Assembly (NCBI GenBank): GCA_022578965.1
Contig: MU400822.1
Span: forward strand, 1 to 35,255
Direction of reading: 5' to 3'
DNA: 35,255 nucleotides
DNA from: Xylaria sp. FL1777
Taxonomy: Eukaryota > Ascomycota > Sordariomycetes > Xylariales > Xylariaceae
In this document: positions 21,670 through 34,022 of the stretch, in pieces
How the letters are laid out: each line of letters begins with the position of its first letter
Position numbering within the stretch: position 1 is the first letter of the stretch
Translations under genes and position numbers: made by a program
The notes under the pieces: model-generated
The model's database searches: none
Seen by the model: only the letters and a program-made list of their open reading frames with translations
Told to the model about the DNA's origin: nothing

Positions 21670-23286
21670 TAGCAGTCCAATCTTGAGGCTCACGAGTGCA
21701 AACCTCACCATGGCGCATGGATAACGGCGACGAAGAGATAGTTCCGCATCGCATAGCAGTATCCCAACTATTCCACTGACTATCGAGAACTCTAAAGAAT
21801 ACCCCAATGTCGCCGTATATCCTACCTCAACTTCGCGCTCTATGGGAGGATTTGGAGAGCTGATATCAAGACTTTTTTTTGGATGCCAAGAACAAAGAGT
21901 GCAAGGCAGCATCGTCAGGTGCGCGCCATCTGCGACGTTTTGTAATGGATTATTGTACAACTAGAAAGCATGCATTATGCCCGCAATATAAAGACATAGC
22001 CTTGCCCAATCCTGTTCCGAAATAATTGCACGAGAAATTTCTGACAAGTTATGGTATACTAGGCGTATCGCTTTGAAGGAAATATACTGTCAACAATTTG
22101 TGGCAACCCTGTTTCAATTCCTGAAATCATGTCTGAGTTGACTCGTGTCGAATAGAAGAATCATTGTGAGAACATAGAACGATGGTGACAAGGGCTGATG
22201 TACTTATCCCGAGGCCTACAGGATCCTAGATGCAGTCGTGGGATATGCCCCTGTCCTACTTATAATTAAGCGCATCTATAAACTATCTTTACATGATATT
22301 ATTATTGCAGTTAAACAGCGCAACATGTATGCTTGTAGACTGACTAATGAGTATACCGTAAGCCTAATTCACAGAAACATAGGAGACGCAAGGTGACGCC
22401 TGTTATAAGTATATTTCTAAACACCTATGTTACTATATCTTAATCATCTGGATTCTTGTTGATACCTAATGTGAAGAAAAAAAGGAATCGGATGAATGAC
22501 ACAAGCAATGAACTATAAAACTCTGTCTAGTGCTAGCTCGCGTCAGTAAGAGGTGGCTCCAAATATACTCTAAAAAAAGAAGGGAAGGGAGACAACCTTT
22601 TGAGTTCTGTGACTCAAGCCAATGAGCTCCCTGGTGCTTCCATAATTAGCTAATCTTCAGCGGAAACAGAAAATGGTGGGGTTGAAGTGCATCAGGTAAT
22701 GCGAAAGTCGTGTCTTAACAAAATATGGACAAACATAAATAGAAGGTCTAAGAATACCTATATTTTTGGAGAGAGGGTTAAGTGTCGATTTGGCTGCAAA
22801 GTTGCAGGTGTTTGCTAAAATGATTGGTTGGCTTAGAAGCTCCAACTCTACAATATTGACTTGTACGACACCCGGTGCAGTGGTTGCAGCCGTATCTTTA
22901 TCATAGTGTCCCGCAGAAAAAGGATCAGGCAATACTATAAAGCACTGTGTCGTCTTGTATAGTGTCACTATCCCGGCTTGGGGATTTCTTAGTATTGGCT
23001 TTAAGTGTAGGTGTAATTGATCCGCTATAAGTCTAAAGACTAGGATTCTAAGCATCGTAAAGGCCAGGTTATAAATTTGCCTTGAAAGTACAAAATGTTG
23101 AAGAGCTGCCGCGCACCAAAGCTTAGCCACGTTTGTTCACAACCCCGTGCAAAGACTTAGTTATTTTTGGCCTCCTACATCCTTTCAAACTAAGCAATTT
23201 GGTTGGAGTAAAACTGAATGGATCGTTTGCGTTTGTCAAATATAGGTAGGCAATAAGAGAAAAGAAAATAGATCAAAATCTAGTGC

Positions 23287-23291
23287 AAAAA
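23287..23291 (-). terminator. RNA polymerase III terminator of tRNA-Leu
   Basis: Five T residues on the minus strand begin four bases after the discriminator base of the tRNA, the expected pol III stop signal. Confidence 0.65.
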
Positions 23292-23294
23292 GTT

Positions 23295-23407
23295 TGACAA
23301 GAACGAGATTCGAACTCGCGCGGGTTGCCCCAGAAGAATGCTGCCTGTTAGACAGGTAAGGATTTGGGTCCTTGAGTCTCCCGCCTTAACCACTCGGCCA
23401 TCTTGCC
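23295..23407 (-). tRNA. tRNA-Leu(CAA) with a 32-nt intron
   Basis: The acceptor GGCAAGA (23407-23401) pairs with TCTTGTC (23302-23296), allowing one G-U, with discriminator A at 23295. The D arm is GCCGAGTGGTTAAGGC (A box) and the T arm has GAGTTCGAATCTC (B box). The anticodon stem is GGAGA with TCTTC, and the loop reads CT-CAA-G, so the anticodon is CAA (decodes UUG). A 32-nt intron beginning GACCC follows base 37, the standard nuclear position. The long variable arm is typical of tRNA-Leu. Unlike the protein genes, it is a pol III gene with an internal promoter, and it stands alone in a gene-poor stretch. Confidence 0.93.
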
Positions 23408-23978
23408 AGTTGTTGGCGCACATAGTTTACAAGTGTTTGAATACCACCTGCTACTTACATACCTACAAAATAGGCCTGGCCACATTGCACCCTGTTACTA
23501 CTTGTACTATAAAAAAAAAAAAATTGAATAAATAGATAAAAAAGGAAAAGGAAATTATTTACTCCTCTCTAGGTCTGGCTAAGGAGGTAAGTAGGTAAGT
23601 TTACGCTCTGTTACGGAGGTAACAAATATGCCAGGCGGTACGGTAGGGCCATTGCAGGTATGCAGGGTCACCATCTAGCTAGAGTCAATCAATCAATGAA
23701 TAGACAGCACAAATTATTCCCGAATGCTTGTGACTAACATTAGATTAACCTCATAATTGCCCAATGGTAATTAAAATCCGATTCCCTATTCGATATATTC
23801 AATAAATTGAAGCCGCTAATTCTGACGTGAAAAAGGTTTCTTTGTCGATTATGAAAAACAGTGATGCTCATGGTCTCATAAACAAAGGAAACACTGCAAC
23901 CATGATACCTCACGCCGTATATAGCAGGAAGGGTCACGACCACATAGCCATTTCACATCAAAAGATCTCGACGGTGTT

Positions 23979-24994
23979 ATGAATCTGCCCCCAGTTGAAG
24001 GGCCGAAAATTGGCCCATTCAAGCACTCTGGATCAAAGTTAAATATTAAGTTTTTACAAGAGATCGGAGAAGGTGATGATTCTTGGGTATGGAAAGTTGG
24101 TATCGATGGCGGCATATACGCCCTGAAAGTGGTTTGTAAAATCCCTAGCCCCTAATTTGACTACACCTCACGAGATGGTAGTTTAAATTCGACACGGATC
24201 CTGAACCCATACATCCGATGCAGCGACAACGATTTCGGGAACTCGGTATTACAGACGAAAGTGTGATCTTGCATGCGTGGGATCCTTTCGCTAGTGAATG
24301 CCGAGCCTATGGACGCCTCAAGGAAATAAACAAACCCGACATCGCGGCTGCTTGTTACGGCTACCTCTTTCTCAGTACTAAAAATAACAACTCGCTAGAT
24401 GGTGCCGACTTTACTGAGTTGGAATGGGTGGAAATAAGAGACTGGAAACACGACGCGGGGAAGCCAAAAGCCCTCATTCGGACTCTTGTGAAGGAATATA
24501 TCGAGTCCGAGTCTCCTTTTTCACCGGGGATGGTTCCAAAAATGTTACGAAACATAAAACTTCTCCATAAATACGGCATCGTTCACCGGGACATACGGGA
24601 AGACAACTATAGAGAGGGGCTATTAGTTGACTTTTCTATAGCGTTAACGGTTCCTCATTTTTTGCTGGATCTAAAGCTGGGCTATAATCAGCTGGAAGAG
24701 ATCTATGACTACGATGTTGGAGACGGATACGCTTTCGATAGTATGATTAACGATTGGAGTGCAGACAATAATATCAAGATTTGGCAGAGATTTCTTCCCA
24801 ATACCCGTTATCGAAAGTGTCTACGATCTGAGCGAAGTGGCAAGGAGCAGGATTCGAAATTTTGTACTCCTACAAACGCACTGCTGGAGGCAAGAATGGA
24901 AGTACACCGAAAAATACGAGATCGGATCAAGTGGCATGCAGCAGATTATGACTGGAAGAAGGGGAAACAAATGAAAAGTAGAAAAATTATCTGA
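23979..24994 (+). CDS. Fta2-like protein-kinase-fold protein
   Basis: Two exons, 23979-24131 and 24182-24994, with a 50-nt intron (GTG|GTTTGT ... GGTAG) in phase 0, for 321 aa. The first exon supplies the start MNLPPVEGPKIGPFK and a glycine-loop-like IGEGDDSWVWKV (29-40) followed by ALKV with the candidate ATP-binding K50. A catalytic-loop-like VHRDIREDNY carries H186-R187-D188 and N193. The magnesium loop reads VDFS (D201-F202-S203) instead of DFG. The spacing and the ALKVFKF...ASECRAYGRLKE segment match the fungal family annotated as kinetochore Sim4-complex subunit Fta2-like or protein-kinase-like, which is large and often of unknown function. I infer a small atypical kinase or pseudokinase. 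Kinetochore involvement is only a family label and is not supported by context. Confidence 0.75.
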
Positions 24995-26388
24995 AAGGTG
25001 GTGGACTATTCAGCTATAAGATTCAATTATCTACAGAGGGAAAACAGAACGGAATTCTCACTGGTTTCCTCATTAGCGAGCTCTTTTAGCTGATAACAAG
25101 AGATTCGTACGGACGAACGAGATTCACGTACACCTTGGCTTTCCCTAAACACAATACCCGGAATTAGGTAGCATAGTGTATTTTCGGCCCGAGCGTGACC
25201 GGAGATATGAAGCACTCTAGACTCTAGCACCCGCAATAGTGACTGCTCCTCAAGCTAAATGCCTACTAGCACAAGCTATATATATATCTTTCTTGTACGT
25301 AGACCTACAAATGTCACATGCCTAAGCATATAGCCAGAGATGGCGGTGTCCAGCACCCAGGCGTGCAAAACAACCGCTCGTCATCGGAGATAAGCTCTTG
25401 ACCGTTTCTTGTCGTACGAGTCAAAGCCTCAAAATTACAAGTAATCTTAAGGAATGTTCTGCTGTACTGTTTATGATTATTCAAGATCCTAATGTAAGTA
25501 TCTTTCTGTCTGCCCGCCGGGAGAATAACATCCAACTTCAAGGGTCCGAAGTCCGAGCAGCTGCTGCCCCGCGTCGTAATCAGTCACATAAGCTCGCGCG
25601 TCGGAATCGCGCGGGTTTACGGCGTATCTCATCTACAGCGAATCGAGAGGGCGGTGTTGCAATGATTATCAATCGCCAATGTAAGGTCCTGGTCCATCAG
25701 TTAAATGGTAGCCTATCGTAATCCTGACCAGGTCTTCCACGTGGCTCAGCGATTTAGCCTACTCAGCCGGGAAAGGGGTAAGATATACACGGAGTTACGA
25801 GATACTAGAATGAGAATCTTAGAGCACGAGACCTATAGCGTCTTCCGTCTACTTGTTCTGAATTGTAACTGCAGTGCTTGACATATAGATACCATTCGTC
25901 TACTGTTACAAACATCCACATATCCCGGATCTCCGTCCGATACCCTTAATTACGCCATACAGTCTTCTATTCATAGATAGTCGTCGGGGGCAGGGATTAC
26001 GAAATCATGCGCCTGGCCAGATCCCTTGGCATCTTATCGACTTCCATCATGAGGTTCATCCCACCAGCTGGCCGGAGTAGATGTGGGATGCTAGAGGAGG
26101 AGATGATGTGATGAGCTCTTCGTCCGCACGGGGCCGTCATAGAGAGTTACAAATCAATCTATTCGACAGCAGCTGAGACGCAGTGGTTTGTCAAGTAGGT
26201 CGCGGTTAATGTCTAAAGGTTATCATGTCTGTCCTCATCATAAATAACGAACACATAAATATTGAGGAGACCTTTCGCCGTAGTTCGATATCACAGAACC
26301 ACAAGGCAACCTATCTACTTTCCAGAAGAAGTCCTCTCACAGATTACATTACCAAAACCTCAATCATTCCATCATTTCATCATCCACC
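24995..26388. other. 1.4 kb intergenic stretch
   Basis: Lies between two plus-strand genes and contains the 3' region of the Fta2-like gene and the promoter of the oxidoreductase. Overlapping short frames at 25314-25721 lie on both strands without domains. The last 100 bases are CA/TC-rich (ATCATTTCATCATCCACC before the ATG), typical of a fungal 5' UTR. Nothing else is recognised. Confidence 0.5.
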
Positions 26389-27423
26389 ATGGCGCCAACT
26401 AACAGAGCAGCTTTCTACCCATCCGACAAGGCCCCAGCGCTGAAGGTCGACGAATCCCCGTACCCAACAGTCGGGGAGAACGAGGTGATCGTGAAGGTCG
26501 CGGCGGCCGCCATCAACCCGGTAGACTCGACGATCCAGAAGGAGGGAACCGGGGCGTTCTCCTTCCTCACGTACCCGCTAGCAGGCGGGCTAGACATCGC
26601 AGGCACGGTGGCGGAAGTCGGGGCGAACGTGACCAAGTTCCGCCCCGGCGACCGCGTCCTGGGGTTCCCGAGCGACTTCAGCTCGCGCGCCGGCGGTTTC
26701 CAGAACTACTCCGTAGTGGATGCAGCGCTGGTGTCGCGCGTGCCGGACGGCATCTCGCTCGTCGAGGCGTCGACGCTACCGTCGGGCGTCGCCACCGCCG
26801 TCGTGGCGTTGCACCAGTATCTCGGGCTCGAGCAGCCGACGGCGCCCGCGCGGCCGCGCAACGGGAAGACGGTGCTCATCTCGGGCGGCGCGAGCGTCGT
26901 CGGCAGCAACGCCATCCAGCTGGCCGTGGCGTCGGGGTACGAGGTGATCACGACGGCCTCGCGGAAGAACTTCGCGCACTGCACGGCGCTGGGAGCGTCG
27001 CGCGTCTTCGACTACCACGACGCCAATCTCGCGCGGGACTTGATCGACGCGTTCAAGGGGAAGCAGTGTGCCGGCGGCGTGTCGTCAATGGAGGAGAGCA
27101 ATGCCGTCGTCTTCGAGGTCGTGGCCGCCAGCGAGGGGAGCAAGTCTGTCGCCTGTACCATCCTTTTCAGTCAGGAGGGCGTGCCGGCGGGGATCAAGAC
27201 CGACATGATCCTCGCGTTCCGCATCAAGGACACGCCTCTTGCCGATGTCATCTTCGACAAGTTCTTGCCCGCGGCCCTGGCGAGTGGCCAGTATAAGTGT
27301 GAGCCAAGGCCTCGTGTGGTCGGGCAGGGTTTGGAGACCATCCAGACCGCGATTGATATCATCGCGAAACCAAATTCCGTGTCATGTGAGAAGCTGGTTG
27401 TTACCCTTGGGAGCGAGGCGTAA
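26389..27423 (+). CDS. Zinc-independent MDR-family oxidoreductase (quinone/enoyl-reductase-like)
   Basis: An intronless gene of 344 aa, start in context CACCATGGC. The N-terminal GroES-like domain shows AAINPVDSTIQ (41-51) and GLDIAGTVAEVGANV (67-81). The Rossmann domain has SGGASVVGSNAIQLA (165-179), a variant nucleotide-binding loop, followed by SGYEVITTAS and LGASRVFDYHD. The Cys/His zinc ligands of alcohol dehydrogenases are absent, so this is the zinc-free branch that includes fungal enoyl reductases and TOXD-like proteins. It likely reduces an activated C=C or quinone with NADPH in the cytosol; the substrate is unknown. Relatives often act as trans enoyl reductases beside polyketide synthases, but none is in this window. 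The ORF is GC-rich compared with its AT-richer flanks, as for the cupin gene. Confidence 0.85.
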   Translation: MAPTNRAAFYPSDKAPALKVDESPYPTVGENEVIVKVAAAAINPVDSTIQKEGTGAFSFLTYPLAGGLDIAGTVAEVGANVTKFRPGDRVLGFPSDFSSRAGGFQNYSVVDAALVSRVPDGISLVEASTLPSGVATAVVALHQYLGLEQPTAPARPRNGKTVLISGGASVVGSNAIQLAVASGYEVITTASRKNFAHCTALGASRVFDYHDANLARDLIDAFKGKQCAGGVSSMEESNAVVFEVVAASEGSKSVACTILFSQEGVPAGIKTDMILAFRIKDTPLADVIFDKFLPAALASGQYKCEPRPRVVGQGLETIQTAIDIIAKPNSVSCEKLVVTLGSEA

Positions 27424-28798
27424 ACGCCTTCTTTGGTTAGTTAAGACTGCTGGGCTCGCGATGAGATGAAACATGAAACGTTCGGCTTAAATAAGATTGT
27501 CCACCTATCTACCTCTTTTACGAACAAGTTCACCCAGGTGCATTGGCTGACTTATTATCCTGTGACATGCATGGTCGTGAACGCTAATAGAAAACCAACG
27601 GGACGCTTACTTGCTGTTGCTAAAACTGGCTTGGTCAAGCTATCAAGAATTCCGTATAAGTACGTATATACACTTCGCCATATCAGCGGCAGATAGGTAG
27701 TTTGGTTAGACCGGCAGATCTAGACGGGAACTACCTAGAGGTAGAGGAATCCGTACTTACGTCACGATACCATTTCGTCGTCGCTCACGATAAGACGATA
27801 CGAGTTGTAGCTAAGTTACAGAGTGAACACAACATAATATAATACGCGCCTTAGTAAACAATGCATAAACCTTATGGGATTACTGGTTGAATATAATACA
27901 TAACGCATAGTGTTGGGACCGTTCACATGAAATCCCAAGAGAGTTCGCGATCAACACTGACAATTTCCCTTTGAGAGGTCAAATATATATCTACTTATAG
28001 TTTAACCGTCACAAATTGAAACACAGCTTGCATTATAGATTTTGGCACTTTCCCCCTAGTTCTCATAAGAGTCCAAGTGCCATATTTGCGTGTTTGACCA
28101 TATCCATCTATTTTAAGGTATCAATCATTACAGATATCCACAATCCAAGAGACACCCCAGCCAGAAAAAAACAATCACCCCTAACCAGCTCCGATTACTG
28201 AGATGCTCAGCAGCCTTAGTTAAAGATTAGTATCCGGAATCTCAGCCACCTGGGCGTACTCCATTTTCATCGGTTTTGTTCCACCCAGGCCAGAATGACA
28301 TCGCTTATATCGTAAATGCGACAGAAATGACAAATGTAAAAGAACATGTATCCAGATTGACAAGTGGTGAAGGGAGTGCGAATCTCGCAAGTATTAGGTG
28401 GGGAGGCGAATGCGGATGGGTAGAAGGCCACAGTCGCGCCCTTATATTTAAAAAGACGATGTTAAATCAGTGAATATATTCGCTGTACCAGACACGGACA
28501 ATTGATTGCCAAATTAAGGTATTGCGATATTGAGCAACGAAAGGGGGAGCTCGATAAAATGGAACGAATAGGAATCAAGTCTTCGTCCAACGGTGAAGAC
28601 CGAATAATCGGAGAGGGGAATACTGAAATCGTACGATCAAATGAGCCACCAAATCAAGAGGTATATGTGCCTGCAACGCCAGAGAAATGGAAACCTAGGA
28701 AAGCGCGAAGAGAAGAGAATCTAGTCGGGTATGTACACCGTTGTCGAACTGTGGGTCAGCTTGCCGCCACAAGATTATGCTGATAAGGTACCAGATAG
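27424..28798. other. 1.4 kb convergent intergenic stretch
   Basis: Separates the ends of the oxidoreductase (+) and homeobox (-) genes. It is long for two 3' UTRs. Short frames at 28276-28473 and 28502-28783 have no domain and no intron linking them convincingly. No RNA gene or repeat was seen. Confidence 0.5.
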
Positions 28799-30757
28799 TC
28801 AGGGATGCGGCATATGTTCTGGTGACAGACTCGAGTGCTCAACGGGGTCAAACTGCACTAACTGATTCATGTCCAGTTCAGCTTGGCTAGGCTCAATAAA
28901 TGCTGGAGAATGAGGATGCATAGGCAAGTTGATGGTATGTTTTGAGTACATTTCATTCAGACTATGACCGTCTTCCGAAATGGCACTCTCGCCCATGGGG
29001 TAGAGGTCAGCTGATGCCGGTCGTTGCATCATGGCAAGAGGGGGCGACTGCTCGACGATAGCAGGGTCTCCATGCTGACTCCCGTACGAAAGTGGAGAGG
29101 CAGGCGGTGCACCTTGAGGCATCGGTGATAGAAAATTACCGCTATACGGAGTGTGAACCGGGAGTGGAGTGCCTTCGGGAGCTTGCGAGAAGAAATTGGG
29201 ACTCGAGTATTCCGAAGGTGCAGTGGTAGATGCCGAGAGAGGATATTGCCGCAGATCGATGCCAAAGCCTGCCTGCTGTGTATCTATACGTAAATGTGAC
29301 CCAGCATTGAGCCCCTGGGGTGGCTGGGGTATGGGAGCGTAGATATTGGGGTTATGGGGGTGCGGCTGGCTCTCGCCTGGATGCTGAATGTAAAAGGATG
29401 GCATTGGCGTCTGAAACATCGAGAAATCGACAGCCGACGGAACTGAGCGACTGCGCTGTCGCTTATGACCAGGAGCAGGACCAGGGCCGCGCAGACCATG
29501 AGGCATAGGGCCAAGTCCCCACTGCGATTCTTGGAACATGCCGACGTGTGGTGGACCAAAGTTTGGCTGCGAAGCAGGACGATTCGTGGGCGACACGGGA
29601 GCCGACATAGACAAGGCATGGCCCATGTCGTACGGGTTAGGGTTGTGACGGTTAGCAAAAGATTCCAAGGAGACCAGCTTCGCAAGTTGACCACTAAGAA
29701 CCTTAGGATTGCCACCAAGATGGTGAACATAGCAGTGAGTGGCCTGCTGGTCTTCGGTAAAATCACCGCACTGGAAGAACCCATTCGAGCTAGGGGATGA
29801 GTCCATGTAGAAGTTAGGCGGTCGGTTCAGTTCGATGACAATTCCGCCCACTTTGCCGCCGTCTCCCTCCGCATTCTCTATAAAGACATTCTTGATAGCA
29901 CTGAAGTGATATTCGATCTTGTAGCCAGCCTGGTCGTTGTTGATATAGTAAGTCATGGTACACTTCTCAGGCGAGTAGAAGATGATGAGGTCCATGGTGT
30001 TCTGTCCCACACGCATCCACTTGCCAATACTCAAAGACCGGCAGGTCAAGTGGTGAATCACTGTCCTACAATCAGCGAACAGGGAGATTCAACGGGATAG
30101 AAAATGGATAGTCAACTTACGGACTTTGCCTTGACCGCCCTGCTCACCACCTAGCATCATGGAACCGTACGGCATCAAGCCGGTACGTCCCATATAAGGC
30201 CCGCCAAGACCCTTACCTGACTCCATTGCCTGCATAGCGAGATAGGCACGCATCGACTCGGGAATAGAGTCAATATCTTCGCCGCTTTCCAAGCTCTTCT
30301 TCGCCAGGAGCTTAATCTTGGCACGTCTGAGGAGAACTGGGTCAGTAAAAAAAGCAACTTAGATGATGGAGGGTTCTACGAACCGGTTCTGGAACCAAAT
30401 CTGGACAGACCTTTCAGTCATGTTGATTTCTTCGGCTATCCGCTCACGCACAGTAGCAGTGGGTGTAGGGTTTTTATTAAATTCCAGCTCGAGAGTCGTG
30501 AGCTGATCCTGCGTGGCCCGCTGGCGCTTCTGATTCTTCTGTTGCTGAGTCAAAGTGCTCTTCCGAGGAGGGCGCTTTGAGGCGTTGTTAGGGGTATGCC
30601 CAGACGCAGCCGACTTAGGCGAAGGCGACTGGCTCATCTTGGTGCCAATGGATCCAGCAGGCGTGAGGCTGGATGGCTCGGGGGTTGAATGGGTGGCCAC
30701 CGGGGTTTCCGACGCCGGGTGCTCCATCTTCATTGGGATTTCCATCGCCAAATCCAT
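28799..30757 (-). CDS. Homeobox transcription factor, Htf1/MoHox2 (Hoy1)-like
   Basis: Three exons: 30757-30384, 30326-30121 and 30060-28799, with introns of 57 and 60 nt, all in phase, for 613 aa. The homeodomain (about residues 74-133) contains [17 protein letters not shown] and, across the first intron, [15 protein letters not shown]; the first join completes the second Arg of the recognition helix. After the second intron comes a conserved segment beginning [19 protein letters not shown] (from residue 194) with [16 protein letters not shown]. This is characteristic of the fungal Htf1/MoHox2/Hoy1-type proteins. The C-terminal half is Pro/Gln/Ser-rich and probably disordered. Relatives in Magnaporthe and Fusarium control conidiophore and phialide development; conidiation control here is inferred from family. 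The long gene-free upstream region would suit a complex developmental promoter. Confidence 0.88.
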
Positions 30758-31159
30758 GTTACAAGCACTTTGGGTATGCTGCAGTATAGTGTTCGGCGGA
30801 CAAGGTGCTAGAGGATTCCGATATGATGAGGTGCCTTTCAGGTGGGATGTGTCGACCGCAGTAGGCCAGGGATAACGGGGTGGCGATCAAAGAGAGTGGT
30901 GAAAAAAACGTGAAAGTATCGAGTCTGAAGGAGTGTCGTTCCGAATCTCGGTGTAACAGCCGAGATGGGTAGAAAATACGTGACTCGTGACGCGTGGGTG
31001 CAACGTGATTGAATGGCGCTGCTGATGTTGACTGCGTTTGTCGTTCGAACTCGAAGTCGAAGTCGAGGGTCGCAACAGGAGTTGGGCGCGTCGTCGCGAT
31101 GATGTGGAGCCTAAGGAATGAAATGGACCCGAAAGGAGTGACGGTGTCCGTAATGGCTA

Positions 31160-31333
31160 CAAAGAGTTAAAAAGGAACGTGGAGGGGAAGAAAGTGAAAG
31201 AAAAAAAAAGTCGAATTGCCGAAAAGGGTCGACGATACTGGCGGCGTAGAAGAAAGATTGGTAGAATACGAAGAAGACGGGAGGAGAAGGGAGGAGAGAG
31301 AGGGGGGAAGCCCAAAGAAAAAACCCTGGGCCC
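31160..31333. promoter_or_regulatory. Purine-rich tract upstream of the homeobox gene
   Basis: The plus strand is almost all A and G (GAAAG/GGAGG runs), i.e. a long CT-rich tract on the strand of the homeobox gene, 400-580 nt before its ATG. Pyrimidine-rich stretches near transcription starts are common in filamentous fungi, so this may mark the core promoter. It is inferred from composition only. Confidence 0.4.
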
Positions 31334-33994
31334 GAGAGTTGGCGGGAAAGGGAGCCAGTAGGCGAGTGGATAGGCCAGTCTGGCTGTCCACCTGTACCCT
31401 ACAGTATCAGCATCAGTAGGTGAGTACAGTAGAGAGGCATGCTACGCTAGTACTGTTGTACCTGCAGTAGTCCTGTCTCTGTGGGTTGGATGGATGTGGT
31501 ACTGCCCGGTGTTGTTGGGGTGGGTGGGGCATCCTACCTTACCTAAGGTACCTCAAGTACACTGCCTACTTAATGTACGTAGGCAGGTACATTAGTGGGA
31601 TTGTCGGCGGTCAAGTTGCCCATGATACATGTACCGGCTAGGTATACAAGGGCCAAGCACAGTGCATCAATCGAGTGATGTGAGGCCCTGTACTGCCCCA
31701 GCTCTGACCACCTACTGTAGGTAGGTAGTGGGGGGAGGGCGTTGCACAGTTTAGGTCCGAACTGGCCCGAACTAAGCTCTAAAACAGGATAAAGAGCAAC
31801 CAAACATCTGCAGGCTGAGCACAGTACGCAGTACTAAACATACACTATGCTCTCTAGGTACACACGAGTACGTACTAGATTCCGTCTTGCCGTCACCCTT
31901 TCTGGTCTGGAAACGTCAAGTGGTGTACACAGACCACTTAATCTAGCCCGGAAGGGTTAAGTCGGCATGTTTGGATGTACACTAAGTACTGTTCAGGCAC
32001 TCCCGCATCGCACCCCTTTCCATATGCAGCCTGATTTACGTACTTAAGCAGGTACCTACACTTACACTGCCTGCCACGACTATTCCCTTCCATCACGCAT
32101 TGTCTGGCCCAAGCCATACTGTAGCTGATCTTTAAAAAGTTTTTTTTTCCTTTGTTTTTTTGCTCTTCAGGCCAATCCCCCTTTGATAGGTGCTCTTAAA
32201 TCCAATGGTGTGACAGGTACCAGCAAGCATTTACTTTGGTTCGAGATCTACTCAGTGCAGGGCGGTGCTGACGCTGAGGGAGATCTCCATGCTTATTACC
32301 TAACCTACTAACCTACCCAGGCACGCACACATATACTACTTACTTATGTAACTATACTAGTACACGATAGGCTATTCATTGGGATAAATGTACGTAGTAG
32401 GCAAGGTTGCATCGGTACCGACTTAAGTACTTACTGTCTCCGTAGTCCCGGACAGATCCCGGATCGTCAGCCACACTTCACTTCTGCTAGGTACTCAGTA
32501 TTCCTGCCAGGCATCTAAATTCAGTCTTCGTGGAATCTCACAACATGCCAGCACCAAACGCTCTGTCGTTTTCTGACACCCGCTTCAGCCGATGCCAGAT
32601 AAAGCAAGGCAGCGAAGCCATGGCATGTCTTGCATGGTGTTGGCCTGGAAGAGGATAGCGTGAAGCTTCCCCGGCCGCTAGATGGTCGGCCTGGATTTCT
32701 GTTCGTCTTGGCGGAGTTGACAATCAGTGCTTTCTCGCGTCACTATTGACCCTCCACCTCAGTCTCGCTCTCGCTCTAAGTATGTCACTCAATACTAGAT
32801 ACGTGAGTAAAAAGTAGGTAAGTAGGTGTACCAGCAACGGCGGGTTATATTCTAGCAACTATCTAAATATTCCAATGTATCAGCTTAGTTATGACCCAAC
32901 GCTTCGAGTACAGGAACCAGTCAACGTGAAGGCACGCAAAGTCATGAACAGCACATTTGCATTATCGATCAGGCGGACTCCTGGTCGTCACCATCCAAGG
33001 TCCCATCTGCAAAGTCCTATGCCGCTAGGAATCAGAATTCTATAGCGGATAAGACAACGGAGCGGGATATTATTCCCTTTGTGGTGGCACCTCTGATCCT
33101 CTGTCTAGTGTATGCGATGATCCCCCAATCAGCGTTGTCCCCCAATCCTTTTGTCGCGCGGTGTCAGCACATAGGCAGGGGGCTAGGCGCCACAATACAA
33201 ATACCTATACTTGGCTCATTCTTCTTACCTATCAGTCCTATCAGTCCACATTCAAGAGGCCGTTGTCAATTCTCATCATGACCCTCTTTAGAAGCGCAGT
33301 CGCAGTTTGGTTTACGTATCTTGGATATGACTAATGCGACCTTGAGGTTGAGATAGTGCTAAGTTACAAACCACATACATGTATATCCAATGTTTATCTC
33401 GCTTCAAAGGAGGCTGTCGGCAGTCATTAGCCTGCTAACAGCCACAGATTTTCCGAACGTACGATAACGAAAGATTGATACTACCTATGCGATAACAAAT
33501 TGTTGTAATATTAGCCCGACTGTTACCTGCATTCTGCCCTGCACGCGCAGAAAAAAGAAAGGAAAAGAAAAGATAACAAGCGTGTTTGCCAAGCCTCTGA
33601 CAGGGACACAAAAATCTGGCCATAGCCCTCTGCTTCGTATAACGCAAGCGCGGAGAATCGGTGGCATCCGGCCAAGCATCCCTGTGCCGCCAGAATTGGA
33701 GTCGTACCAGACGAGTGATCTGCCCTCTCTCGACTGTGGTTCCCCCACACATCATTCCACAAGCCTGGTGGCTCGGTACAACTACACGTACCGTACGATG
33801 CTACTGATGTAGCTTGCTTACAATGCTTAGCATGGGACTAAGTAAGTATATGTAGATTTCAGCGATCGCTTGCTTAGCTTCCACATACGTACGATGTCGT
33901 CACCCAGAACACTATCTAGTATGTAAAGGAGAACAGCAATGTGGTGTATGACGGCCTCTTCTTCACTATCTAGGACATACGCGACCGCCGTTAG

Positions 33995-34022
33995 GTGTCC
34001 TGTGTCCTGTGTCCTGTGTCCT
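33995..34022. repeat. Four tandem copies of a 7-mer
   Basis: GTGTCCT is repeated four times perfectly. No function is evident. Confidence 0.85.

Larger units (their letters stand above)
17869..23294. other. 5.4 kb gene-poor stretch
   Basis: The first few hundred bases are the eIF2-gamma 5' region, including a triple 8-mer at 17919-17942 and dense TACCTA/TAGGTA motifs at 18060-18240. Beyond that the stretch has ordinary, slightly AT-rich composition without long convincing ORFs. Isolated TATA-like sequences occur (TATAAAAG near 18930, TATTTAAG near 19279), each followed by only very short frames. The only candidate gene is at 21404-21669. I found no transposase, terminal inverted repeats or RNA gene other than the tRNA that begins at 23295. 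Confidence 0.6.

Noticed and set aside
22657..23130. 157-codon minus-strand open frame
   Set aside because: About one frame of this length is expected by chance in 35 kb. It shows no domain, no intron partner and no promoter signal. It would be revived by conservation or transcription.
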